Shown here piece by piece: positions 26,352-33,910 of a stretch of 64,000 nt of DNA. The translations under genes and the position numbers were made by a program. Under the pieces are notes generated by a model. That model saw nothing but the letters and a program-made list of their open reading frames with translations. It was not told the origin of the DNA and ran no database searches. Each line of letters starts with the position of its first letter. Within the stretch, counting starts at the first letter, position 1. Source of the stretch: Blastococcus sp. (GTDB taxonomy: Bacteria > Actinomycetota > Actinomycetes > Mycobacteriales > Geodermatophilaceae); the NCBI GenBank assembly GCA_025465355.1, contig JAODNN010000028.1:1-64000 (forward strand). The letters are read 5' to 3'.

Positions 26352-26947
26352 CGGATTCCCTCCTCGGACATCGCATCGGGTCGAACGGCGGGGGCGCCGG
26401 CTTCCGGCTGCAGCGGGATCACGAGCAGCGAACTCGTGGCCGTGGCGACGACCCGTCCGATGGCGTTGCGCACCTGCCCCTCCGCGAATGCGACTCGACG
26501 GCCAGGCCTGACGACCGCGCCGACCGCGGTCAGGGGTCCGCTCGAGACGTAGACCGGCCGCAGGAAGTTCACCGTGAGCTCGATCGACGTGATCCCGGAT
26601 CCCTCCGGCAGGGTGGTCTGCACCGCCCAGCCGGCAACCGTGTCCAGCAGCGCCGACACCAGTCCACCGTGGACGACGCCGAACGGGTTGCTGACCGATT
26701 CGTCCACGAGGCCGGTGACCTCCACGCGTCCTTCCGCGAGGCCGACCAGCTCCATCTGCAGCAGGCGGGCCATCGGCGGAAGCGGTACGACGCCGTCGCG
26801 GATCGCGCGCAGAGTGTCCAGGCCGCTCCGTCCGCGGGCCGCGGCGACGATGACGGCGGGGTCCTGCCAGGTGACCAGGCGCGAGCGGGCCGGCCCTCCG
26901 GCCAGGACACCGGGGGTTTCGCGGATCGGTGTCGGGTGCGTTCGCAT
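26348..26947 (-). CDS. PaaI-like hotdog-fold thioesterase
   Basis: A 199-residue hotdog protein. The catalytic-type motif NPFGVVHGGLVSALLDTVAG is followed by SIELTVNFLRPVYVSSGPL, matching PaaI/YbgC-type acyl-CoA thioesterases. The first ~50 residues are extra relative to minimal PaaI proteins. GGAGGA precedes the ATG. First gene of an operon with the luciferase-like oxidoreductase; its promoter region holds SARP-type heptamer repeats. Confidence 0.88.
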   Translation of the reverse strand: MRTHPTPIRETPGVLAGGPARSRLVTWQDPAVIVAAARGRSGLDTLRAIRDGVVPLPPMARLLQMELVGLAEGRVEVTGLVDESVSNPFGVVHGGLVSALLDTVAGWAVQTTLPEGSGITSIELTVNFLRPVYVSSGPLTAVGAVVRPGRRVAFAEGQVRNAIGRVVATATSSLLVIPLQPEAGAPAVRPDAMSEEGIR

Positions 26948-26990
26948 CTGTCCTCCTCGGTCGAGCGGGCACTACAGTCGCCGGGTCGCC

Positions 26991-27008
26991 TTGCAAACCG
27001 GTTGCAAG
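26991..27008. promoter_or_regulatory. SARP-type heptamer repeat, divergent promoter
   Basis: TTGCAAA-CCGG-TTGCAAG: two direct heptamers with a 4-bp spacer (11-bp period) in the 95-bp gap between the thioesterase gene and the regulator gene. The same core also reads as an inverted repeat CTTGCAA-n5-TTGCAAG. A related triple repeat lies after the regulator gene. Confidence 0.6.
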
Positions 27009-27042
27009 CGCTGACGCCGCGACGCGCAGAGCGGATGAGGCC

Positions 27043-29916
27043 GTGCAGTTCCGGATCCTGGGGCCGCTCGAGGTCACCGCGGAAGACGGTGCCCCCGTTG
27101 CCGTCGGCGGCCCGAAGCCGCGCGCCCTGCTGGTGGAGCTGCTTCTCCATCGCGGCGCCGTGGTGCCGACCGACCAGCTGGTGGACGCCGTCTGGGGCGA
27201 CGATCCACCGCCGAACGCGGCCGTGGCCCTGCGGGCCTACGTGTCCCGATTGCGCTCCGTGCTGCCACCGCTCGCGGAGGGCACGCGGCTGCGCTACCGC
27301 GCCCCGGGTTATGAGCTCGTCCTCTCCGACGACGAGCTGGACGCCACCCGGTTCCCGGATCTGGTCACCGAGGCGCGCGCGTGCGCCGCGGGCGGCGACC
27401 ACGGACGCGCGCTGGACCTGCTCGACACCGCGCTCGCGATGTGGCGGGGCGACGTCCTGGCGGAGTTCGACACGGCCGCCCTCGGCGCCGAGGCGGACGT
27501 CGCACGGCTGGCGGACCTGCGGCTGGTCGCCATCGAGGAGCGGGCCGAGGCGATGCTGCACCTCGGCCGGGGCCGTGAGGTGATCCCCGAGCTGGAGACA
27601 CTGGTTGCCCGCTATCCGTACCGGGAGCGTCTCGCCGTGCTGCTGATGCGGGCGTTCTACGTCGCTGGACGGCAGACCGACGCGCTGGCGGTGTACGGGC
27701 GGCTGCGCCACGTGCTGGTCGACGAGCTCGGCGTGGAGCCCTCCGAGCCGGCCCGCGGCGTGCACCGGCAGCTGCTCGCCCACGACCCCGGGCTGCTCCC
27801 CCCGGTTCTACCGCGGCCGACGAACCTGCCACGGCGCACGACCGGCTTCGTGGGCCGGGAAAACGAGAGAACCGAGGTCACCGCCGCACTGGGCACGGCC
27901 CCGCTGGTGACGCTCACGGGGGTCGGCGGGGTGGGCAAGTCCCGCCTCGCGCTCGAGGTGGCCGAGGCCCAGCGCGAGCGGTTCCCCGACGGCGTCTGGC
28001 TCTGCGAGCTCGCGCCGCTGCCCGGTGCCGGCCCGGTCAGCCAGGCGGTCGCCGCCGCGCTGCGGGTCCAGCAGCGACACGGGTTGACGATCGAGCAGAC
28101 GGTGATCGAATACCTCCGGACGCGGCAGGTGCTGCTCCTCCTGGACAACTGCGAGCACCTGCTCGACGCGGCGGCCCGGCTGGTCACGCAGATCGTGGCG
28201 GACTGCCCCGGCGTGGTCGTGCTGGCCACCAGCCGGGAGTCGCTCCGGGTCGACGGCGAGCAGGTCTGGCCGGTGCCGCCGTTGTCGGAGGCCGACGCGA
28301 CCGCGCTGTTCGTGCAGCGGGCCCGGGCGAGCAACCCCGGCTTCTGTCTGGACGGCGAAGCCGGTCCCGTGGCCGAGCTCTGCCGCCGCCTCGACGGGCT
28401 CCCGCTGGCCATCGAGCTGGCCGCGGCGCGGATGCGGGTGATGAACGCGACGGAGATGGCCCGGCGGCTCGACGGCGAGCAGCTGCGCGTTCCGGGGGCG
28501 AGGACGGCAGAGCCGCGACACCGGAGTCTCGCGGCCGCGATCGACTGGTCCTACCGGTTGCTGTCGCAGCCGGAACAGCAGCTGTTCGCCCGGCTCTCGG
28601 TGTTCTGGGGTGCGGCCGGCTTCGGCGCGATCCATACGGTGTGCGCCGAGCCCGACCACAGCGAGGCGGACACCCTCGACCTGCTCACCGCGCTGATCGA
28701 CAAGTCACTGGTGGTCGTGAAGAGCGACTCGGGGGTCAGCCGCTATCGCGTCCTGGAGACGCTGCGTGCCTACGGGCGCGAACGTCTCCCCCAGGACGAC
28801 GAGCTGGCCCGCACGCACGCGCGCTACTTCGTCGGGCTGGCCGAGGAGGCCGCGACAGGCATGCGCGGAGCCGAGGAGCGCACCTGGGTGGAGCGGACGT
28901 TGCCGGACGTGGACAACCTGCGGGCAGCGTTCGAGCGGGTCATGGCCGACCGGGACGCCGACCTGGCGATGCGGCTGGTCACCGCCCTGCCCGAGGTGCT
29001 GCACATCCGGGTCGGCTACGAGGCCGCCGGCTGGGCCGAGCGGGCTCTCGACCTCGCGCCCGCCGACCACCCTCTCTTCGTCGCCGGTGTCGGCGCCGCT
29101 GCGCGGGGGGCGTGGAACGTGGGCGATTTCGCGCGGGCGCGCCGGCTGGCCGCGCTGGCCGGTGGACGGGCCCCCGCACGCGGCACCGCGCGCACCGCCT
29201 ACCCCGCAGACGTCCTGGCCGACATCGCCCTCTACAAGGGCGACCCCGCGTCGGCCCTCCGGCACTACGAGTCGGAGGCCGTGATCGCGCGACGCGACCG
29301 CGAGCCGGTCCGGCAGGTGTGGACCCTGTACTACGTCGCCGTCTGCCACTCGGCGGTACGCCGGCCCGAGCTCGGGATCCCCGCGGCCGAGGAGAGCCTG
29401 ACGGTCGCCGAGGTCACCGCCAATCCCACCGCGCGGTCGATGGCCCGGTACGCCCTCGGGCTGGTGCTGAAGAAGTCCGACCCCGACCGGGCACTTGCGC
29501 TGTTCGACGAAGCCCGGACCCTTGCTGCCTCGGTGCACAACTTCTGGTGGGAGGGCATCGCGCTCATGGAAGCCGCCGCCACCCGCGCCGTCCACCGGGA
29601 CGCGGCCGCTGCCGCACGGGCGCTCGCCGACGTGCTGGACCACTGGGACCGGGCCGGGGACTGGACCCAGCAGTGGCTCAACCTGCGCTACATCGTCCGG
29701 TTGCTGGTCCGGCTGGGGCGCGACGAGGACGCCGTCGTCCTGCACTCCTGCCTGCTCGCGGCCGGGAAACCCTCGCCCCTCGATGCCGTGCGACTGGGCC
29801 TCCTGCGCTCCCGCCTCGGCGTGGAGCGGTTCGCCTCGGCCGAGAGCCGCAGCCGGGGGCTGTCGAGCGCCGCGGCGGTCGACCTCGCACGCGCGGCGCT
29901 ACGCCGCGCGGACTGA
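27043..29916 (+). CDS. SARP/AfsR-type transcriptional regulator with NB-ARC ATPase and TPR region
   Basis: A 957-residue regulator. An OmpR-like winged helix (about 1-95, starting VQFRILGPLEVTAEDG) is followed by a bacterial transcriptional activation domain (about 100-245), then an NB-ARC/STAND ATPase with P-loop GVGGVGKS at 293-300 and Walker B LLLLDNCEHLLD, and C-terminal helical TPR-like repeats. Such proteins activate secondary-metabolism or metabolic genes by binding direct heptamer repeats near -35. The GTG at 27043 begins the conserved domain; the ribosome binding site is poor, so an upstream start is possible. Likely targets are the flanking genes. Confidence 0.92.
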   Translation: MQFRILGPLEVTAEDGAPVAVGGPKPRALLVELLLHRGAVVPTDQLVDAVWGDDPPPNAAVALRAYVSRLRSVLPPLAEGTRLRYRAPGYELVLSDDELDATRFPDLVTEARACAAGGDHGRALDLLDTALAMWRGDVLAEFDTAALGAEADVARLADLRLVAIEERAEAMLHLGRGREVIPELETLVARYPYRERLAVLLMRAFYVAGRQTDALAVYGRLRHVLVDELGVEPSEPARGVHRQLLAHDPGLLPPVLPRPTNLPRRTTGFVGRENERTEVTAALGTAPLVTLTGVGGVGKSRLALEVAEAQRERFPDGVWLCELAPLPGAGPVSQAVAAALRVQQRHGLTIEQTVIEYLRTRQVLLLLDNCEHLLDAAARLVTQIVADCPGVVVLATSRESLRVDGEQVWPVPPLSEADATALFVQRARASNPGFCLDGEAGPVAELCRRLDGLPLAIELAAARMRVMNATEMARRLDGEQLRVPGARTAEPRHRSLAAAIDWSYRLLSQPEQQLFARLSVFWGAAGFGAIHTVCAEPDHSEADTLDLLTALIDKSLVVVKSDSGVSRYRVLETLRAYGRERLPQDDELARTHARYFVGLAEEAATGMRGAEERTWVERTLPDVDNLRAAFERVMADRDADLAMRLVTALPEVLHIRVGYEAAGWAERALDLAPADHPLFVAGVGAAARGAWNVGDFARARRLAALAGGRAPARGTARTAYPADVLADIALYKGDPASALRHYESEAVIARRDREPVRQVWTLYYVAVCHSAVRRPELGIPAAEESLTVAEVTANPTARSMARYALGLVLKKSDPDRALALFDEARTLAASVHNFWWEGIALMEAAATRAVHRDAAAAARALADVLDHWDRAGDWTQQWLNLRYIVRLLVRLGRDEDAVVLHSCLLAAGKPSPLDAVRLGLLRSRLGVERFASAESRSRGLSSAAAVDLARAALRRAD

Positions 29917-29927
29917 CCCACCTCCCG

Positions 29928-29956
29928 GATGCACTCCTGATGCAACCGGTCTGCAA
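29928..29956. promoter_or_regulatory. Triple SARP-type heptamer repeat before the methyltransferase
   Basis: GATGCAC-TCCT-GATGCAA-CCGG-TCTGCAA: three heptamers spaced by 4 bp, ending 65 bp before the methyltransferase ATG. The TGCAA core, the CCGG spacer and the 11-bp period are the same as at 26991-27008. Confidence 0.65.
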
Positions 29957-30021
29957 CGCCCGGCACGGAGGCTCGCCGACGTCCGCATGGACCCCGGCAG
30001 TTCCCTCCCGAAAGGCACGTC

Positions 30022-31077
30022 ATGACCGTCGACCAGGGCAAGCTCATGGAGTTCATCCACACCTTCGCCGGCGACCTCGGCGCCACCATGGCCGCGGGCG
30101 GCGTCGTCATCGGCCACCGCCTGGGCCTCTACCAGGCCCTCGCCGAGGGTCCGGCCACGCCGGAGCAGTTGGCCGAGCGGGCGCAGTGCAGCCCCCGGTA
30201 CCTCGCCGAGTGGCTGCGTGGCCAGGCCGCCGGCGGCTACGTCGGCTACGACCCGGCGACCGGTACCTTCGCCATGTCCGAGGAGCAGGCGTTCGCGCTG
30301 GCCGACCCCCAGGGGCCGGTCTACCTCCCGGGCGCCTTCGTGCTCGCTCTGGGTGCACTCAAGGCGGAACCGCACATCACCGAAGCGTTCCGCACCGGCG
30401 CCGGCTTCGGCTGGCACGAGCAGGACGGCGACGTCCTCGACGGCTGCGAGCTGTTCTTCCGGCCCGGCTACCTGGCCAACCTGGTGCCGAACTGGATCCC
30501 GGCCCTCGACGGGGTCGAGGACAAGCTGCGTGCCGGGGGACGCGTCGCCGACGTCGGCACCGGGCTCGGCGCATCCGCCGTCCTCATCGCCGAGGCGTAC
30601 CCGGAGACGAGCGTGACCGGCTCCGACTACCACGACGGATCGATCCAGCTGGCCCGCAAGCGGGCGGCCGAGGCGGGGGTGGCCGACCGCGTCGGCTTCG
30701 AGGTCGCAACGGCGCAGACCTTCTCCGGCTCGGACTACGACCTCGTGGCGACGTTCGACTCCCTGCACGACATGGGCGATCCGGTCGGCGCCGCGCGGCA
30801 CGTCCGTCAGGCCCTCGCGCCGGACGGCACCTGGCTGATCGTGGAGCCGGCCGCCGGCGACACCGTCGAGAGCAACCTGAACCCGGTAGGCCGGATCTAC
30901 TACTCCTTCTCCGAGTTCCTCTGCGTGCCGAACGCGCTGTCCCAGCCGGGCGGTTACTCACTCGGCGCCCAGGCCGGGGAGGCAGCCATCCGGCAGGTCA
31001 CCGCCGACGCCGGTTTCACCCGGTTCCGCCGTGCCGCCGAGACGCCGTTCAACAACGTCTACGAGGCGCGTCCGTAA
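30022..31077 (+). CDS. Class I SAM-dependent methyltransferase
   Basis: A 351-residue methyltransferase with an N-terminal winged-helix region (HRLGLYQALAEGPATPEQLA) and a Rossmann SAM domain with motif I VADVGTGLGASA and acidic loop TGSDYHDGSIQ. It resembles the Rv2258c-like group. Substrate unknown. ATG at 30022 follows GAAAGG. The triple heptamer repeat upstream makes it a probable target of the adjacent SARP-type regulator. Confidence 0.88.
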   Translation: MTVDQGKLMEFIHTFAGDLGATMAAGGVVIGHRLGLYQALAEGPATPEQLAERAQCSPRYLAEWLRGQAAGGYVGYDPATGTFAMSEEQAFALADPQGPVYLPGAFVLALGALKAEPHITEAFRTGAGFGWHEQDGDVLDGCELFFRPGYLANLVPNWIPALDGVEDKLRAGGRVADVGTGLGASAVLIAEAYPETSVTGSDYHDGSIQLARKRAAEAGVADRVGFEVATAQTFSGSDYDLVATFDSLHDMGDPVGAARHVRQALAPDGTWLIVEPAAGDTVESNLNPVGRIYYSFSEFLCVPNALSQPGGYSLGAQAGEAAIRQVTADAGFTRFRRAAETPFNNVYEARP

Positions 31078-31180
31078 CCACCGCACGACCCCCGGTGACA
31101 CGGCCGGACGGTTCCGCCTGCCCCTGGGCCGGGACCGTCCAGGCCGCCCCGGGACGACGCCCCCGGAGTGGAGGAACGTC

Positions 31181-32209
31181 ATGACCGTCGGGCAGTCCGC
31201 CGGGCTCGCGCGGACACGCTGGCCCTGGCCGAGAGCCACCCGCGTGGCCGGCACCGATCTTCTCCCTGTCTTGGTCGCCCTGGCCCCGCTCGGACTCGTC
31301 GTGGGCGTGACGGTTCGGCAGACCGCGGTAGGGACGCTGCTGGGCGTGGCAGCGGCGCCGGCGATCTTCGCCGGAACCGCGCACTTGAGCCTCCTGACGC
31401 TGCTGCAGTCCGGCGCCGGTGTCGTCGCGGTCGTGGGCTCGGTGGCCGTCATCAACGCCCGCATGGTGCTCTACGCCGCTGCCCTCGAGTCCCGGTTCAG
31501 AGGGCAGCCACCGTGGTTCCGGTGGCTGGCTCCGCACTTCGTGGTGGACCAGACGTTCGCGCTCGTGACGGCGCGCGAGGACCTCACCGACGCGGTGACC
31601 TTCCGCCGGTACTGGCTGGCCCTGGGCAGCATGCTCGCCGTCGTCTGGACCTCCATCGTGGGGCTGGGCGTGCTCGTCGGGCCGGCGCTGGGCACCGGCG
31701 GCGGTGTGCTCGCGTTCGCACCCGTCGCCGTCTTCCTGGCGATGGTGGCGCCGCGGCTGACCGATCGCCCCGCGCTCACGGCGGCCGGCGTCGCCGGAGC
31801 GGTGACCGGCGTCCTCGCCTACAGCGGCACCCCTGCCGGCCGGCACACCTGTCCTCGCCGGGGCGGCGGCCGGTGTCGTCGCGGCCACGCTGACACCGAG
31901 GAGGACACCATGACCGCACTGCTCGCCTCCGTCGGCGCCGTCGCCGTGACCTGGGTGCTACGGGTTCTGCTGATCACCCTCGTGCCGGCGGCACGGTTAC
32001 CGGGCGTCGTGCAGCGCGCCCTCCCGCACATCGGGCCGGCGACCCTCATGGCCCTCGTCGCAGCTGCCCTGTTCGGGTCCTCGGCGGGCGTGCGGCCGGC
32101 CTTCCTCGCCGGTGCACTGCTCACCGGCGCGGTGGCCTGGTGGCGCGGCAACATCGTCCTGGCCACGGGGGTCGGGCTCGGCACGGTGGCCGTGTTCCTG
32201 CTGCTCTGA
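31181..32209 (+). CDS. AzlC-AzlD in-frame fusion (apparent frameshift), branched-chain amino acid exporter type
   Basis: Residues 1-220 are an AzlC-like permease (several hydrophobic helices, AGTAHLSLLTLLQSGAG, and VVDQTFALVTARED). Residues 244-342 are AzlD-like (MTALLASVGAVAVTWVLRVL). Between them about 24 residues are Arg/Cys/Gly-rich and non-membrane. In the +1 frame the same DNA reads VLAGAAAGVVAATLTPRRTP then stop, a natural AzlC end overlapping the azlD ATG (ATGA). So a 1-nt indel near 31835-31860 seems to have joined the two genes. AzlCD pairs export branched-chain amino acids. GGAGG lies 6 bp before the ATG. Confidence 0.8.
   Translation: MTVGQSAGLARTRWPWPRATRVAGTDLLPVLVALAPLGLVVGVTVRQTAVGTLLGVAAAPAIFAGTAHLSLLTLLQSGAGVVAVVGSVAVINARMVLYAAALESRFRGQPPWFRWLAPHFVVDQTFALVTAREDLTDAVTFRRYWLALGSMLAVVWTSIVGLGVLVGPALGTGGGVLAFAPVAVFLAMVAPRLTDRPALTAAGVAGAVTGVLAYSGTPAGRHTCPRRGGGRCRRGHADTEEDTMTALLASVGAVAVTWVLRVLLITLVPAARLPGVVQRALPHIGPATLMALVAAALFGSSAGVRPAFLAGALLTGAVAWWRGNIVLATGVGLGTVAVFLLL
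31910..32209 (+). CDS. AzlD-family membrane protein (as separate gene)
   Basis: The 99-residue AzlD unit: ATG at 31910 with GAGGA before it, so it can be translated on its own even if the upstream frame is shifted. Three to four hydrophobic helices (ASVGAVAVTWVLRVLLITLV, GPATLMALVAAALFG, LAGALLTGAVAWW). It is the small subunit of the AzlCD exporter. Its stop lies 18 bp from the convergent ATP-grasp gene. Confidence 0.75.
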   Translation: MTALLASVGAVAVTWVLRVLLITLVPAARLPGVVQRALPHIGPATLMALVAAALFGSSAGVRPAFLAGALLTGAVAWWRGNIVLATGVGLGTVAVFLLL

Positions 32210-32227
32210 CGACGGCCGCCACACGCT

Positions 32228-33142
32228 TCAGCCCATGAGCACGCGGGCGATGGTTTCGCCGATCGGCTGACCGGTGTAGCTCTCGAACCAGCTGAACGCC
32301 GGTGAGGTGTTCACCTCGAAGCAGTACCACTGCCCGGACGGCGTGAGACGCAGATCGACTCCGGCCACGAGCAGGCCGAGGGACGCCGTCAACCTGACGG
32401 CGCGCTCGGCGACGTCGTCCGGCAACGTGGCGGCGGTCATCGATCGGGAATGCCCGGTCATGCCGGCGTACCGGTAGTCGACGGCGTCGCACACGATCCG
32501 GGCAGCGAAGACGTCGGCTCCGACGACATGCACCCGGTAGTCGTCACCGGGGATGAACTCCTGGAACTGTGTCGCGCACGTGCCGAGGCGGTCCAGCCTT
32601 CCGTCCAGCGTGGCGTGCGCATCGATGACGTTGGCGACGCTGCGAATACCGCTCGTCGACTTGTAGACGACGCGCCCGTGCCGCTCCCGGAAGTCGGCCA
32701 GTTGCTCGGCGTCATTGGTGACGACGGTCGCGGGCACGGAGAACCCGGATGCTTCGATGGGAACCAGTTGCGCAGGCTTCGAGTCATTCGATGCCATGGC
32801 GCTCGGCCGGTTGATGACGGCAACCGTCTCGGGCACCACCTCGAACAGCACCGACAACAGGGCGTCGACCGACGCGGCCTGCGCCGGTGTCACGGGCGCG
32901 CCGTGCTGCTCCGGCAGCTCGTAGGGGCGCATGTACATGCCGGTCAGCTCGTCGACGTCGACGGTCCGGTCGCCGATCGTCACGGAGCCGGTGACCGTTG
33001 CCTGCTCGCTGACGTGCAGGGACCCCGCGACTTCGGCATAGCGATGTTGGTCGAGAAGAACGACGTCGGCGTCGCGGGCGGAGAGTTCGCGCCGCACGAG
33101 CGCCATCGGCTCCTCATCGGGCAACCCCCACAGCAGGATCAC
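32228..33142 (-). CDS. RimK-like ATP-grasp ligase
   Basis: A 304-residue ATP-grasp enzyme, which activates a carboxylate as acyl-phosphate and joins it to an amine or hydroxyl. Order: pre-ATP-grasp domain (VILLWGLPDEEP; VAVINRPSAMASNDSK), ATP-binding strands (GRVVYKSTSG; TQFQEFIPGDDYRVHVV), and the metal-binding end LVAGVDLRLTPSGQWYCFEV followed by NTSPAFS. Relatives modify peptides and protein tails (glutamylation, graspetide cross-links). GTG 33142 lies 4 bp after the stop of the upstream gene. Last gene of a three-gene operon with a Lys/Asp-rich protein as possible substrate. Confidence 0.88.
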   Translation of the reverse strand: MILLWGLPDEEPMALVRRELSARDADVVLLDQHRYAEVAGSLHVSEQATVTGSVTIGDRTVDVDELTGMYMRPYELPEQHGAPVTPAQAASVDALLSVLFEVVPETVAVINRPSAMASNDSKPAQLVPIEASGFSVPATVVTNDAEQLADFRERHGRVVYKSTSGIRSVANVIDAHATLDGRLDRLGTCATQFQEFIPGDDYRVHVVGADVFAARIVCDAVDYRYAGMTGHSRSMTAATLPDDVAERAVRLTASLGLLVAGVDLRLTPSGQWYCFEVNTSPAFSWFESYTGQPIGETIARVLMG

Positions 33143-33146
33143 GCGA

Positions 33147-33902
33147 TCACCTGCTGCCGACGCTGCTCGTCCGGCCGGCGACGGGTGGGCGGAAGCCGGC
33201 CGGTTCGTTCCGGAGCTCGGCGGCGACCAGGTCGAGCACCTCCGGTTCGGTCGGGGCAGGCCAGGTGTCGACGCCACTGAGCCGGTCGTGGCGGAAGTAT
33301 GCGGTCAGGTACGGAACGTCGGCCGCAGCCGCCAGCTGTTGTGTCTGGGTCAGATACCGGTCATCGAGGCCGGGGCCGCGGAGGACCCCTCTCCCGCACA
33401 CGACCACGCGGTGATCACCGGGCTCCGGGCCGAACAGGTGAGTGTCGGGCGCCGCCCGTGTCCGGCCCCCCACCTGCTGCGCAGCCAGTGTGTCGATGCC
33501 GAGTCCGGCCGCGAACGCCGCCCACTGCACCGGCTGCCACATCGGCCCGGACAGCGACATCGGAACCGGCGGGTTGATCACAGGAACCGGAAGGCCGCGG
33601 AGCCAGGCACGCAGGAACGCGGTTTCCTCGGCGGCAACGTATTCCCGGTCGACGGCGCGGACGTGCGGCAGCTGGGACGACTCGATCGCGACGAGCCTGG
33701 TGACGACGCCGCACAGGTCGACGACCGTGAACGGGCCGTCATCCGCGACGCCCCTGCGCAGCGCCGGGTCGCCGGCGTAGGTCCATCCGGCCCGGGACAG
33801 GTCGGGCGGCGTCACGATGAGGCAGTCCGGCGCGAGCCTGCGCGCGAGGTCGCCCGCGGCCGCGTCCTCGGCCGCGCAGACGATGAGGGCCGCACCGGTC
33901 AT
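33147..33902 (-). CDS. Unknown protein resembling a pre-ATP-grasp domain
   Basis: A 251-residue soluble protein without a family I can name. It starts TGAALIVCAAEDAAAGDLA. A mid-protein stretch, VPVINPPVPMSLSGPMWQPV, parallels VAVINRPSAMASNDSK of the next gene's ATP-grasp enzyme. This suggests a shared pre-ATP-grasp fold without the full ATP-binding half. It may be a partner or degenerate paralogue of that enzyme. It lies 8 bp after the HELVE-motif gene and 4 bp before the ATP-grasp gene, so it is clearly co-transcribed. Confidence 0.7.
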   Translation of the reverse strand: MTGAALIVCAAEDAAAGDLARRLAPDCLIVTPPDLSRAGWTYAGDPALRRGVADDGPFTVVDLCGVVTRLVAIESSQLPHVRAVDREYVAAEETAFLRAWLRGLPVPVINPPVPMSLSGPMWQPVQWAAFAAGLGIDTLAAQQVGGRTRAAPDTHLFGPEPGDHRVVVCGRGVLRGPGLDDRYLTQTQQLAAAADVPYLTAYFRHDRLSGVDTWPAPTEPEVLDLVAAELRNEPAGFRPPVAGRTSSVGSR

Positions 33903-33910
33903 GCCGGCAC

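Noticed and set aside
26929-27042. Upstream extension of the SARP-type regulator by 38 codons
   Set aside because: It would run over the operator and thioesterase start. The wHTH homology begins at the GTG 27043.
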